Shown here: one piece after another, positions 20,871 through 31,800 of the stretch
Layout: every line of letters begins with the position of its first letter
How positions within the stretch are numbered: position 1 is the stretch's first letter
Program-made: the position numbers and the translations under genes
Notes under the pieces: model-generated
What the model was told of the DNA's origin: nothing
The model's database searches: none
Seen by the model: the letters and a program-made list of their open reading frames with translations, nothing else
Source: Sisyra terminalis
Lineage: Eukaryota; Arthropoda; Insecta; Neuroptera; Sisyridae
Assembly (NCBI GenBank): GCA_958496175.1
Contig: OY292280.1
Coordinates: 11,160,001-11,224,000 of the forward strand
Direction: 5' to 3'
Length of the DNA stretch: 64,000 bases

Positions 20871-21599
20871 GAACATAAAATAAAGTAAATAAATTTTCCT
20901 AAATGATCGCTTTTCCAGAGCCACCGCTCGGAAAAGGGGCTTTTCCGAGAAAATTTACCTGAACAATTAACCACGTGGTTTAACGCTTAAAAAATCGATC
21001 GAAACAAATTTGGTAAGGGTTGAACATTCTGAATGTGGATAGTGGACGTTTCTAGAGGGAAAACATATTTGGAAAACTGGAACATCGTTGAGAGCTTGTA
21101 ACACGAAACTTAAGGGATTTATTTTTGGACTTCAAGTTATCCAAGTGATACTTCGTAATGGTTTGTTCGGGAAACTCGTGGATTTTCCCCAAAATTTTCC
21201 AACGGCCAGAAAATCGAAATTTTCTCAGCAAACCCCAAAAATTCCAACTGAAAGATGCCAATTTTGCATTTAAAGCCATTGTGTATCGCATTTCAAAATG
21301 GAGTCGATTTTTGAGGAAAAAATCAAAAAAAAAAAAAAAAAGGTGAAAATTTTCGCACTCACCACCAGAGCCATACACATTGAATAAAAATTGAACTTTT
21401 TGCTTTTATAATAAAACAAGTAACACAAAATTAGACACTGCTTCCACTTCACAGTGCTGTGACGCTACTGAAATCCACGATTCAAAAATTTCGATGTCTA
21501 TAAATCAAGCCAGAAAGAAACAAATGCTAATCGCAACACTACTTGTACCATCTGCCATCTCTCTTTAACCCACATTAACTTTCCTCAATAACCACCCAT

Positions 21600-22180
21600 T
21601 GGCTATCTCGAGAAACTTCGTTGTATAACCGATTTTCTCCGACAATGACGCAAAAATACTACGCAACTCGAAAGACAAAATACGTCATAAAACACCCTAA
21701 TACAAATTTAATTCCTCAGGGTAACCCCTAAATAAAAACCAAAAACATTCAAAAACTTTCATAAAAACCCCAAAGAAATTCTCCGTCTTCTTCGAATTGA
21801 CCACCCTACACACTACTTTATCCTAATTCAAATTTACCGCGACAACTCTTGTATAATGACGTCATATTGATTGACCTCAAACTGAAGAGAAACGCCCCTT
21901 ATTTGGTTAATTTGACACAAATTTTAATAGATCACATAAAAGTGATCATAAAGTTGATCATTTTTTTTTCGTCCCGCTGTCGTTCCAGTTGACTCCCACT
22001 TCATTTTCAGACTTTTGTGTCATGCTGACGTCATTAAGCGCGTCATCATTTATTAAAATGTCAAAAGAGTATTACGTAGGTTTCCACTGGAAAAACAGAC
22101 GACAAACATCACGTTTTATCAATAACAATTTGTCGACATTTTCAACAAACACATTCATTTGTTTTGCTCTTGATACAAAA
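21600..22180 (+). promoter_or_regulatory. CRE/ATF-site cluster, possible promoter
   Basis: Two perfect TGACGTCA palindromes (near 21857 and 22026) lie with half-site variants (TGACGC near 21645, ACGTCA near 21681, CGTCAT near 22041). A CCATTGG inverted CCAAT motif is near 21597. The block is less AT-rich than its surroundings and precedes a short ATG frame at 22180. The motifs are seen directly; promoter activity is inferred. Confidence 0.35.
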
Positions 22181-22266
22181 TGGACGACAACAACTATATC
22201 CATATTGACCCAAACAATTACAATTTTTCATATGACGACTTATCTTTATTTGGTTTAACCCCTTAA
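22180..22266 (+). CDS. 28-codon ORF downstream of CRE cluster
   Basis: An ATG in good context (acaaaATGG) opens a 28-residue, Asp/Asn/Tyr-rich frame (MDDNNYIHIDPNNYNF...) that ends at TAA. I do not recognise it. It could be a small peptide, an upstream ORF, a first-exon fragment of a transcription factor (the composition is acidic and aromatic, like an activation segment), or chance. No downstream exon was found. Confidence 0.25.
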   Translation: MDDNNYIHIDPNNYNFSYDDLSLFGLTP

Positions 22267-22907
22267 GAAAAAAAAAAAAACAAAAAATAAATAAATAAAA
22301 ACATTAAGGGTTTCGTCGATTAAAATGTAATATGTATACTGTATTCTCAATTTTGTTTTTATATGCTAGAAATCTACTTAGATTCTACACAAATAAACAA
22401 ATAAAAATTGGATATATGTATACACAAATAGGTGATCCAAAATTCCATAAAACAATTAAAAATTTCCAAAATTTTATTCTGAAATTTCAAAAAAAAATTT
22501 TAAGTAGTATTTCTCGGCTAAATTGGCTATCAACAGGAAATATACAGAATGACGATAGAGGGCGATGAGTACATTTCCCCTTCGCTCGCAACAACCGATT
22601 TTGATAAGTAGAATTATTCATATTTTAGACAATGATTCTTTTATATAAAAAAATAATCTTTCGCATCGGTAAAGGGTTGAAAAACCGGCCCCTAATTCAA
22701 TAAAACAATAATTTATAATTGTTTAATCTCTAATTGTTAATTAGGCTTATCTAAGTTCAAAAAAACAATGATATTACTAACAGGAAAAGTCCATTTAGAT
22801 ATTAACAATAACCAAAGCGTATTTTCCACAAAAGAAAAACGGGGTTGCCTAATTTGAGCTAAAAAGCGTTTAATTGTCCGACAAAAACAAAATAGTAAAC
22901 AAACAAC

Positions 22908-23132
22908 GGCTCAAGTGTACTTTAGCACACCCACAATCTGGCAACGTTGCATTTTCGATTTTATTTTAAGTTTAATTCGCGATATTATTGTTAATTCAAT
23001 TTTAATATGGTACAATTTTCTCTTATGTGGCTAAATTTTCATTATGGACCGATTTAATCGCGAATTAAATTAAAAACAAAGTCGAAAATGCAACGTTGCC
23101 AGATTGTGGGTGTGCTAAAGTATACTTGAGCC
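22908..23132. mobile_element. Palindromic MITE, GGCTCAAGTG family
   Basis: The tips are GGCTCAAGTG and CACTTGAGCC-like (here TACTTGAGCC). Flanks CAAACAAC and AAAACAAC agree at 7 of 8 positions, consistent with a decayed 8-bp target duplication. Confidence 0.85.
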
Positions 23133-23445
23133 AAAACAACATCTAAAATCGAATAAAACATCATTAATTGAACTTAAGGGGGCAATCCAATTTTGAATAT
23201 ATATTTTCGGAAAAATGAGTCAAAATATGGCTAAATAACTTTTTTCGACTATTCTCTTGAGAACTACTGTATTCCTTACAGATTAAGAATCGCTAATATA
23301 ACCTTATAAACGATGAACAGCAATTTTCTTTCTTTCAATAAATCTCTAAACAATTTTCTTTCAATAAACTCTTGCGTTTACGCGAAATGCTATCGAACAA
23401 ATTTTTGATAAATTCCAAAATTTTGGGGTCATAATAAGACTTTTT

Positions 23446-23942
23446 GGCTCAAGTCCTTTTTAGGTCGGTCAATAGCTGGCAACGTTACATTTTCTACTAT
23501 TTTTTAATTTAATAAGACACAAATAAAAAATTATACCATGTTCGAATGGAATTAGCCAAACAATCGTGAATAGAATAAAAAACAAAATAGAAAATGCAAC
23601 GTTGCCAGATATTGACTTACCTAAACCGGACTTAAATTGACTATTTATTTGCTATACCATTAGAATTTGAGATCTCATTCAAACGTAAAGTGGTGAAAAA
23701 AAAAATGTTTGCGTTTAAAAAAAAATGGGCTAAGGCCTCTTTTAGGTCGGCCAAATTTGACAACGATGCATTTAATACTTTGTTTTTTATTTAATCCGTG
23801 ATTTTTTTGTTAATTCAACTCTAATAGAACGAAATTATCATATTTCATGGTTTTATTGTTATTATGGGCCAATTAATTCGCGAATTTAACGAAAAATAAA
23901 TCAGAAAATACAATGTTGCCAGTTTGAACCAATCTGAAAGGG
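23446..23942. mobile_element. Two adjacent diverged MITE copies
   Basis: Copies at 23446-23635 and 23728-23942 share the internal core 'ctggcaacgt..cattttct' and its inverse with the main family. Their outer tips contain 'ttttaggtcgg', marking a second subfamily. Between them is a short AT-rich spacer. Confidence 0.65.
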
Positions 23943-23965
23943 ACATAGGGCGAAAAAGAAATGAG

Positions 23966-24190
23966 GGCTCATGTGTACTTTAGCACACCCACAATCTGGC
24001 AATGTTGCATTTTCAACTCTGTTTTTAATTTAATTCGCGATTAAATCGGCCCATAATGAAAATTTAACCACAAAAGAGAGAATTATACCATATTAGAATT
24101 GAATTAACAAAAATATCGCGAATTTAATTAAAAACAAAGTCGAAAATGCAACGTTGCCAGATTGTGGGTGTGCTAAAGTACACTTGAGCC
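23966..24190. mobile_element. Palindromic MITE, GGCTCAAGTG family
   Basis: GGCTCATGTGTAC at the left and CACTTGAGCC at the right bound a near-complete palindrome. The flanks show only a partial match (GAAATGAG and GAAATTTA). Confidence 0.82.
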
Positions 24191-24332
24191 GAAATTTATC
24201 AAATTAAGTGATTTAGTTACTTTCAGAAAGTGCACCCTTTGGCTCCCCTCTGGTTCCGTGCCTGGTTTAGAATTTGTATTATCGATTAAAAAACTTTCTT
24301 CAATTTTTTTGTGAAATACCGATACTTCCTTT

Positions 24333-24527
24333 CAAGGGCAGATTTATGGAGGGCACAGGGGCACGTGCCCCCCACGGTATCTTTGTGTACTGTGAAAATT
24401 CCATCATAGTTGATACTTAGAAGCAAATCAAATTATAAGAGTTGTTAATCTTTTCATCCTTTTCACGCATTTGCAAATAAAAGATGATAATGTCCCCCTC
24501 CAGAAAAAAATCCCGAATCCGCCCTTG
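24333..24527. mobile_element. Small hAT-like MITE
   Basis: Inverted ends CAAGGGC(A/G)GATT surround a G/C-homopolymer-rich interior (ggcacgtgccccc on the left, gtccccctccag on the right). This terminal motif is typical of hAT non-autonomous elements. The flanks CTTCCTTT and CTTACCTT are similar, consistent with a degenerate 8-bp duplication. Confidence 0.55.
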
Positions 24528-24676
24528 CTTACCTTAAATTTACTATCGAAACTCCCGTGGTTCAGGCACGTTAGCGTGGATCCGAACCATTACAATACAA
24601 ACCATCGCCAATTAAAGTTGAAAATGTAACATTATCAAATAATGGCGTTTCCAAATTGGAACCATGAACCAATTTT

Positions 24677-24901
24677 GACTCAAGTCCATTTTAACACACC
24701 CACAATCTGGCAACGTTGCATGTTCGAGTTTGTTTTTAATTTAATTCGCGATTAAATGGGCCCATAATAGAAATTTAGCCACAAAAGAGAGAATTATACC
24801 ATATTAGAATTAAATCACCAAAAAAATCACGAATTAAATTAAAAACCAAGTCGAAAATGCAACGTTGCCAGATTGTGCGTGTGCTAAAATGGACTTGAGC
24901 C
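24677..24901. mobile_element. Palindromic MITE, GGCTCAAGTC variant
   Basis: The termini read GACTCAAGTCCATTTTAACA and GGACTTGAGCC. The interior matches the family. A right-end fragment of the same family (gattgtgggtgtgctaaaac) lies at 25238-25264. Confidence 0.8.
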
Positions 24902-25264
24902 GAAAATTTAATTTTACATATTACAATATTAATACATATTTGAAAGTAACCGTCGCTTCTTCATTTCTGGCATGTCAAAGTTTACGTATAAATTGCATTC
25001 GAGTGAACAATACGTATCCATTCGGAATAGTTCTCTTCAGTTCTGAAAATTTCGACGTTCCTGATCCAAACTTATACCGAAAACCATTAACTTTCCGTGA
25101 AATATTCACAGTCCAACACTGACACAACTGACAAATGGCTAAAATTAGCAATTGAATGGGATCGAAACGACAGTTGAAACTAATGACATGATAGTTAAAA
25201 TTTGAGACAGTAATTATTATTTTTTGTATTCCACAAAAGATTGTGGGTGTGCTAAAACGGACTT

Positions 25265-25883
25265 GAATCCAATTTTGTTGTTTTACATGTGAATTTTGAT
25301 AGAATTTTCATAAATGAATAAGGGTCATAGTGGTTCTGATCTTCGCTAACGTGTCTATTCCACGAGTTATCCTTACAATGGAAATTATTCTTGAAAGGTT
25401 TCCGGAAAAAAATTATGCATTTTTCGTCTCCAAAAAGCATTGTCTGGTACATATATTATGTATTTCCCTTATATATACCAATTAATTAGTCGCTGAAATT
25501 GAGTGATAAATATGGCCTTGTAGGAATCATTATGGTTGTGTTAATTGACGTTAAAAGTATATATTTAAAATTTTTTCATAATTTTTATTCACAAATTACT
25601 TACAATGTTTAATTTTAATCAATCTTTACCACAAATTAAATAAAAAAATATAGACATCATGAGACTAATTTTATAATTAATATTAACTAATAAATATTTA
25701 GGTATTGAGAATTACAATGGGGGAATTAAGAAGTTTTAAGTTCGTTTATATTGAAAATATAACAAACAAATAGTAATTGATTAAGAGGAATGATTAAGTC
25801 ACTGAATTAAATGTTCCTCTTTCGAAGCAATTTTCAATAAAAAGCAAAGAACTAAGTGTAATGGCGCATTGCTTAGGGAAAGA
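25265..25883. other. Region downstream of TACC, possible 3' UTR
   Basis: This lies 3' of the TACC stop codon on the minus strand. An AATAAA in gene sense occurs at 25584-25589, about 300 nt after the stop, and could be the poly(A) signal. No other gene is seen. Confidence 0.35.
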
Positions 25884-28800
25884 TCAACGTCCTAGTTTAG
25901 CAATTAAACTATCACAAATCGTAGTTAGTTCCATGCATTCTTTTGTTTTTTGCTCCAATCCATATTCCATTGAATTACTTTTGATTTCTAATTTCTTCAA
26001 AATTGCGTTCAAACGCATCACTTCATTTTCGTATTTCTTTTTGATTTCTAGTAATTCGCTGTTTGCTCTACAAATTACAAAAAAAAATTTTTTTAAGACT
26101 CATACACTTAGCGTCGTAGCTAGGGGTACGATTGGCAACACTGGAATTCTGGGACAACCTTGGAAAATGGACAAAACAACACACAGTCTGGTAATAGTTG
26201 ATATAATAGATAACCCTGGAAAATGGACAAAACAACACACAGTCTGGTAATAGTTGACATAATAGATAACCCTGGAAAATGGACAAAACAACACACAGTC
26301 TGGCAATAGTTGATATAATAGATAACCCTGGAAAATGGACAAAACAACACACAGTCTGGTAATAGTTGATAGAATAGATAGCCCTGGAAAATGGACAAAA
26401 CAACACAGTCTGGTAATAGTTGATAGAATAGATAGCCCTGGAAAATGGACAAAACAACAAACAGTCTGATAATAGTTGATATAATAGATGACCCTGGAAA
26501 ATGGACAAAACGACATACAGTCTGGTAATAGTTGATAGAATAGATAGCCTTGGAAAATGGACAAAACAACACAGTCTGATTATAGTTGATAGAATAGATA
26601 GCCCTGGAAAATGGACCAAACAACACACAGTCTGGTAATAGTTGCTACAATAGATAATCCTGGAAAATGGACAAAACAACACACAGTCTGGTAGTAGTAC
26701 ATATAATAGATGACCCTGGAAAAGGGACAAAACAACACATAGTCTGGTAATAGTTGGTAGAATAGATAGCCCTGGAAAATGGACTAAACAACACACAGTC
26801 TGATAATAGTTGATATAATAGATAACCCTGAAAAATGGACAAAACAACACAGTCTGGTAATAGTTGATATAATAGATAATCCTGGAAAATGGACAAAACA
26901 ACACACAGTCTGATAATAGTTGATATAATAAATAACCCTGGAAAATGGACAACACAACAGGAAGTCTGATAATAGCTGATATAATAGATAACCCAGGAAA
27001 ATGGACAAAACAACACAGTCTGGTAATAGTTGGTATAATAAATAACCCTGGAAAATGGACAAAACAACACACAGTCTGATTATAGTTGATAGAATAGATA
27101 GCCCTGGAAAATGGACAAAACAACACACAGTCTGGTAAAATTTTAGAAATAATTGTGGGGGGTCCAAAGTAAGGGGGTCCCTAGCTACAACGCTGCAAAT
27201 TTTTATCACATACTTTTCTAATTGCGTTTTTGCGTGCGTTTTAAGGGCTTCATATTTGTTGGTCTGTTTTGTTACTTGTTCCTCATGTAAACGGATTGCA
27301 TCTTTTAATACAGTTTCATTATTTTTGAAACCTTCAATCACCATTTTAGCTTTTTCGTATTTTCTGTAAAAAAAATGTTAGTTAAATTCATTTATTTCAA
27401 AAATTTAGACATTATAGTAAATGGATTGCTTGAATGCTCTATTTGATCACAAATAAGAACAATGATGATGACGTCATAACGTAGCAATATGATGATGTAG
27501 GCAACGCGAATTAAGACTGATATATAGCAAAATATCGCAGTACGTTTAAGAATGCGTTTTACTGAGCGACCACAACGATCATGGCCGATATTTTTCGTGT
27601 TCCACTAGCTTGTGAGTGTTTTGAGCGTTTATGGTAACCAATGTAAACATTGGAAAAAATTTTTGACAATTATTAGAAGTTTAATGAGGTTATGATATAA
27701 TTTGGAAGTAAAATATTTGGAACAAGTGTACTTTAGCACACCCACAATCTGGCAACGTTGCATTTTCGACTTTGTTTTTAATTTAATTCGCAATATTTTT
27801 GTTAATTCAATTCTAATACGGTATAATTCCCTCTTTTGTGGCTAAATTTTTATTATGGACCGATTTAATCGCGAATTAAATTAAAAACAAAGTCGAAAAT
27901 GCAACGTTGCCAGATTGTGGGTGTGTTAAAGTACACTTGAGCCAAATATTTTTTTTAATTCTTGGTTAAGGTATATTATATTTATTATATATTGAAATTA
28001 ATTTACTACACTATTAATATTGCTAATATGACAAAGGGATAGTTGGATATTGGTGGTTGACTGTTTTTTTGAAAATCGCGCCTTATTTTTTTTCGCTCAT
28101 TTCGACCCTACTATTGAAGTGGGTCGTTGTGAGCGATTTGTGGTCGAAAACAATGACGTCATGAATCATACGTTCGCCCCCAAGATGGACGCTAAAATGG
28201 ACGTTGTGGTTTCTTAGTGGAACGCACCCTAAGTAACTACGATCAAAAAATGTCCAACATAGAAGAATTCATGTTTCTCGATCACAAAAATACCAAAAAT
28301 TCAATGTTTTCCTAAGTAAAAACAGTATAATCTCACTAATCCGGCACCTCGATAGATCGGCACGTCCAATAATCCGACACCCTCCTCCCACGCCCCTCTA
28401 TACCTGAGCATACATTTATTTCTACAATGAAATGCTTTATTTTATTCATTACTTATGACTTTTTCATTATAATCCAGTAGGGTGTCCGTTATTTCCCAAA
28501 TTGATTTTTTTACAGCGATCGCCCCTGAATTTTTAGTTGAATAACTTTTAATAGAGTGATTTAATCAAAAATTCATAAGACACCTTTTTTGTAGAACGTT
28601 AAATTTTACGTCAGAATAATTTGATCTTAAATCTTTTCATCCATTTGTTTCTAAGAAAAAAAAATTAAAAGTAAAAAGTCAAATTATCTCATGTTATTTA
28701 AATGGTAAAAGTAACATGATTCCGGCACGGTTTCATCAAGAAATTAAGAGCTTAATAGTATTGGATAATTTTTTTTTGTATCCTAAACTAAAAATTCAGG

Positions 28801-31800
28801 GGGCGATTGCTGTAAAAAATCAATTTGAGAAATAACGGACACCCTAATAATCCAGTAATCCGAACATTCCAATAATCCGGCACCCTCCGGTTTTTAATAG
28901 TACCGGATTAGTGAGATTAAACTGTGACTTGAAAATCTTTTACTGGATAAAATGGATCGAGTGAATAACGAAGGACGGCAAGAACTGCACGAATTATATT
29001 TCGAAAGAAAATTGGAACCCAAAAAAAATTTTAATAATCTTACTTTGACATAAAACAGATGGCGCTGATCAATATACCGTTTGGTAAGGTAATGTAAAAG
29101 AAGGTATTTCAATCTTGCAATGAATGATGGGAAATTTTTAAAGATGTAGCGCCGCCACAAGTATATTTAGAATACTAACTAACCACAGCTTTGGTCTTTT
29201 ATGCTAACTGGTTAAGTTAGTACTCTAGGCAGACTTGTGGTGGCGCCACATCTCGACACATCTTCCACCAAGCATTGCAGGATTGGAATGCCTTTTGTTA
29301 TATTATCCTACCGATAAGAAAAACATGAAAAAAAAAATAGCAATCCATGTACTATAGTCTACAAATAAAAATGATGCAAATGCTTTATTAAGTTTTTCGT
29401 TAAATTATGATCAAAAATTATTTTTGGAAATCCTTTAAGCATTTGCATAATTTTTAAAGGATTTATACTTGTGTAAATCAGAAAACGATGCTTCTGCAAC
29501 CGATAAATGTTCTTGTAGTACATCGCGTTCCTTTACTAAATCTCCTTTTTCACCAATTAATTTGGAAATTGTTCTTTCATATTCCGCTATAATTCCACTG
29601 AAATCAATAATAGTTACGATTTATTTATTTTTTAATTAAAAAAAATAGTTAATAACTACTTTAATTGTTCTTCCTGTAGATTTTTTTGAGGTTCTAAAGT
29701 AAATTTGTCATGTGATTTCGATTGCGGATGATCGATATCGGTTTGTGTTTCAATATTTTCGGTGTAGGACTGATTAGATTTTTGATGAATTTGAATTTCC
29801 TCTAGGGAATCAACTACTTCCATCAGCTTATCTGCTAGCTGTACAGTTTTAATATATAAATAATAAAAAAAAACATTGCTATAAAAGTAGTGATGCGACT
29901 CGAGCCCAAATGTACACTATGAACTAAGTTTTGGCGATTATTCCGCCATCTTCAGGCATTTAAAAAATAAAAACTTTTCCCACAATCAGGCCCCTCATTA
30001 GGAAGCAATCAATTTATGTTTTGAAATTTGCAACAAAATTGCATTTTGCAATAGTTATAGCAGCTGATCACTGTCCGTTATACTTTCCGTTAGGATGAAG
30101 CCTAACGGGCTCTATACTAGTCATTAATAACTCTTTCCGAATTCATTATTTCAAAGTATTTAAATTCAAATAATGAAGCCAAATATTTAAGACTAGAATC
30201 GATACCCAGAAAGCTCCCGATTATACGGACTAATGTTGGGGAAAGGTGGCACGGATTATCGAAAAACACGGCTAATCCGAACTATAATTATTTATTTCAT
30301 GCTTAATGGTGTTAATTATTAAGAAATCTATAGTTGTTTTCAAATTACAGCAGAAAAGCGCATAATGCGACAAATGCTCAGCATTGAATGTTCCAACGGC
30401 CGCAACGCATCGCACAATTGAGCATTCGAAATAGCTGTACTTTCGGGTGCGATGCGCAAGTAGTACCAACAAAATAACGCAAAAATTTACGATTTGTCTC
30501 AAAAATTAAGAACTAAATAAAATACTTGATTATAACACAATTTTAATAATTAAAATTTCATTAAAAGTTGTCAAAACTGATCAAACTCAATTTTTCTCCA
30601 ACTGAAAAAAGTCTAACGCACTCTACCGTCGCATTTAGGAATTAATCTGTTCCAACTAAAGGCATAATGCGTCACTATTTCACACTAAGCATTGGATATT
30701 AGAAAACAACCTATGATTTCTTCACAAATATTTAAAAAATCAGCTACGGATACTCCGGACACGGATAAACGAAAGTTTATAGTAAGTACTTTTCAATTCT
30801 TGATTTCAATACTCAAACGTAATTTCACTACATCCTAAATACAACTATATAACTAATAACGTAATTATAATTTTATTAATTTTATAGCAGCTAAGAATTG
30901 AGAATATGTACTTATACTTTTCATGAATTAAAAATAGATCTCAATTGAATTTGAAGTTTGCCGCACTTAATAAAATAGCTGATTTCACGACTCCTCCTTC
31001 AAATGGAATCTATTATGTTTTTTTTCAAATCTCACCAGATGGCGATATCAATTTTGTAGCTCCAATTTATATAGCTGTTGATAAACGCATTTTATTTACT
31101 TTGAATAACTTCGTTTACCTTAAGAACCGTTCTTCCCAACGTGGGGCAATATTTTGGAGGGTCATGCGCAGGACGTGAATATACTACAGACGTATAGTGT
31201 TATTCGGGAGTGAGTTATTAACATTGAATTGTTTTTCATTTATTTCAGAATAATGTTTCATTCAAATATTTGCCATATCTGCATTTTAGTTATCTATTAT
31301 ATGTTCGGAAACTATAAATTATTCTTTCATGGATCACTTATTCTTTGGAAGCTTATTTAGATACCAAGTTACCAAGAATTACCGTAAGATTTTGAATAAA
31401 AAAATTTAAATAACACGTATCAGGATATTGAAAATTTCTAGGTGGGGCATGGCCCAAAATCGTTTGGGAACCACTGCTTTTGAATTAAATTATTTGAAAA
31501 TATTCCGTATAACTATTGCAACAGGACGTGAACACTTCGTTAATTTTCAATATATAAAAAGAGGCGCAAGTGTACTTTAGCACACCCACAATCTGGCAAC
31601 GTTGCATTTTCGACTTTGTTTTTAATTTAATTCACGATATTTTTGTTAATTCAATTCTAATATGGTATAATTCTCTCTGTTGTGGCAAAATTTTTATTAT
31701 GAACCGATTTAATCGCGAATTAAATTAAAAACAAAGTCGAAAATGCAACGTTGCCAGATTGTGGGTGTGCTGAAGTACACATGAGCCTCAAAATATGCTA

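Noticed and set aside
26068..27126. Long (352-codon) minus-strand ORF as an independent gene
   Set aside because: It is entirely the 56-bp minisatellite read in one of three equally open frames; it has no ATG context or homologue. It is kept only as a possible read-through of TACC.
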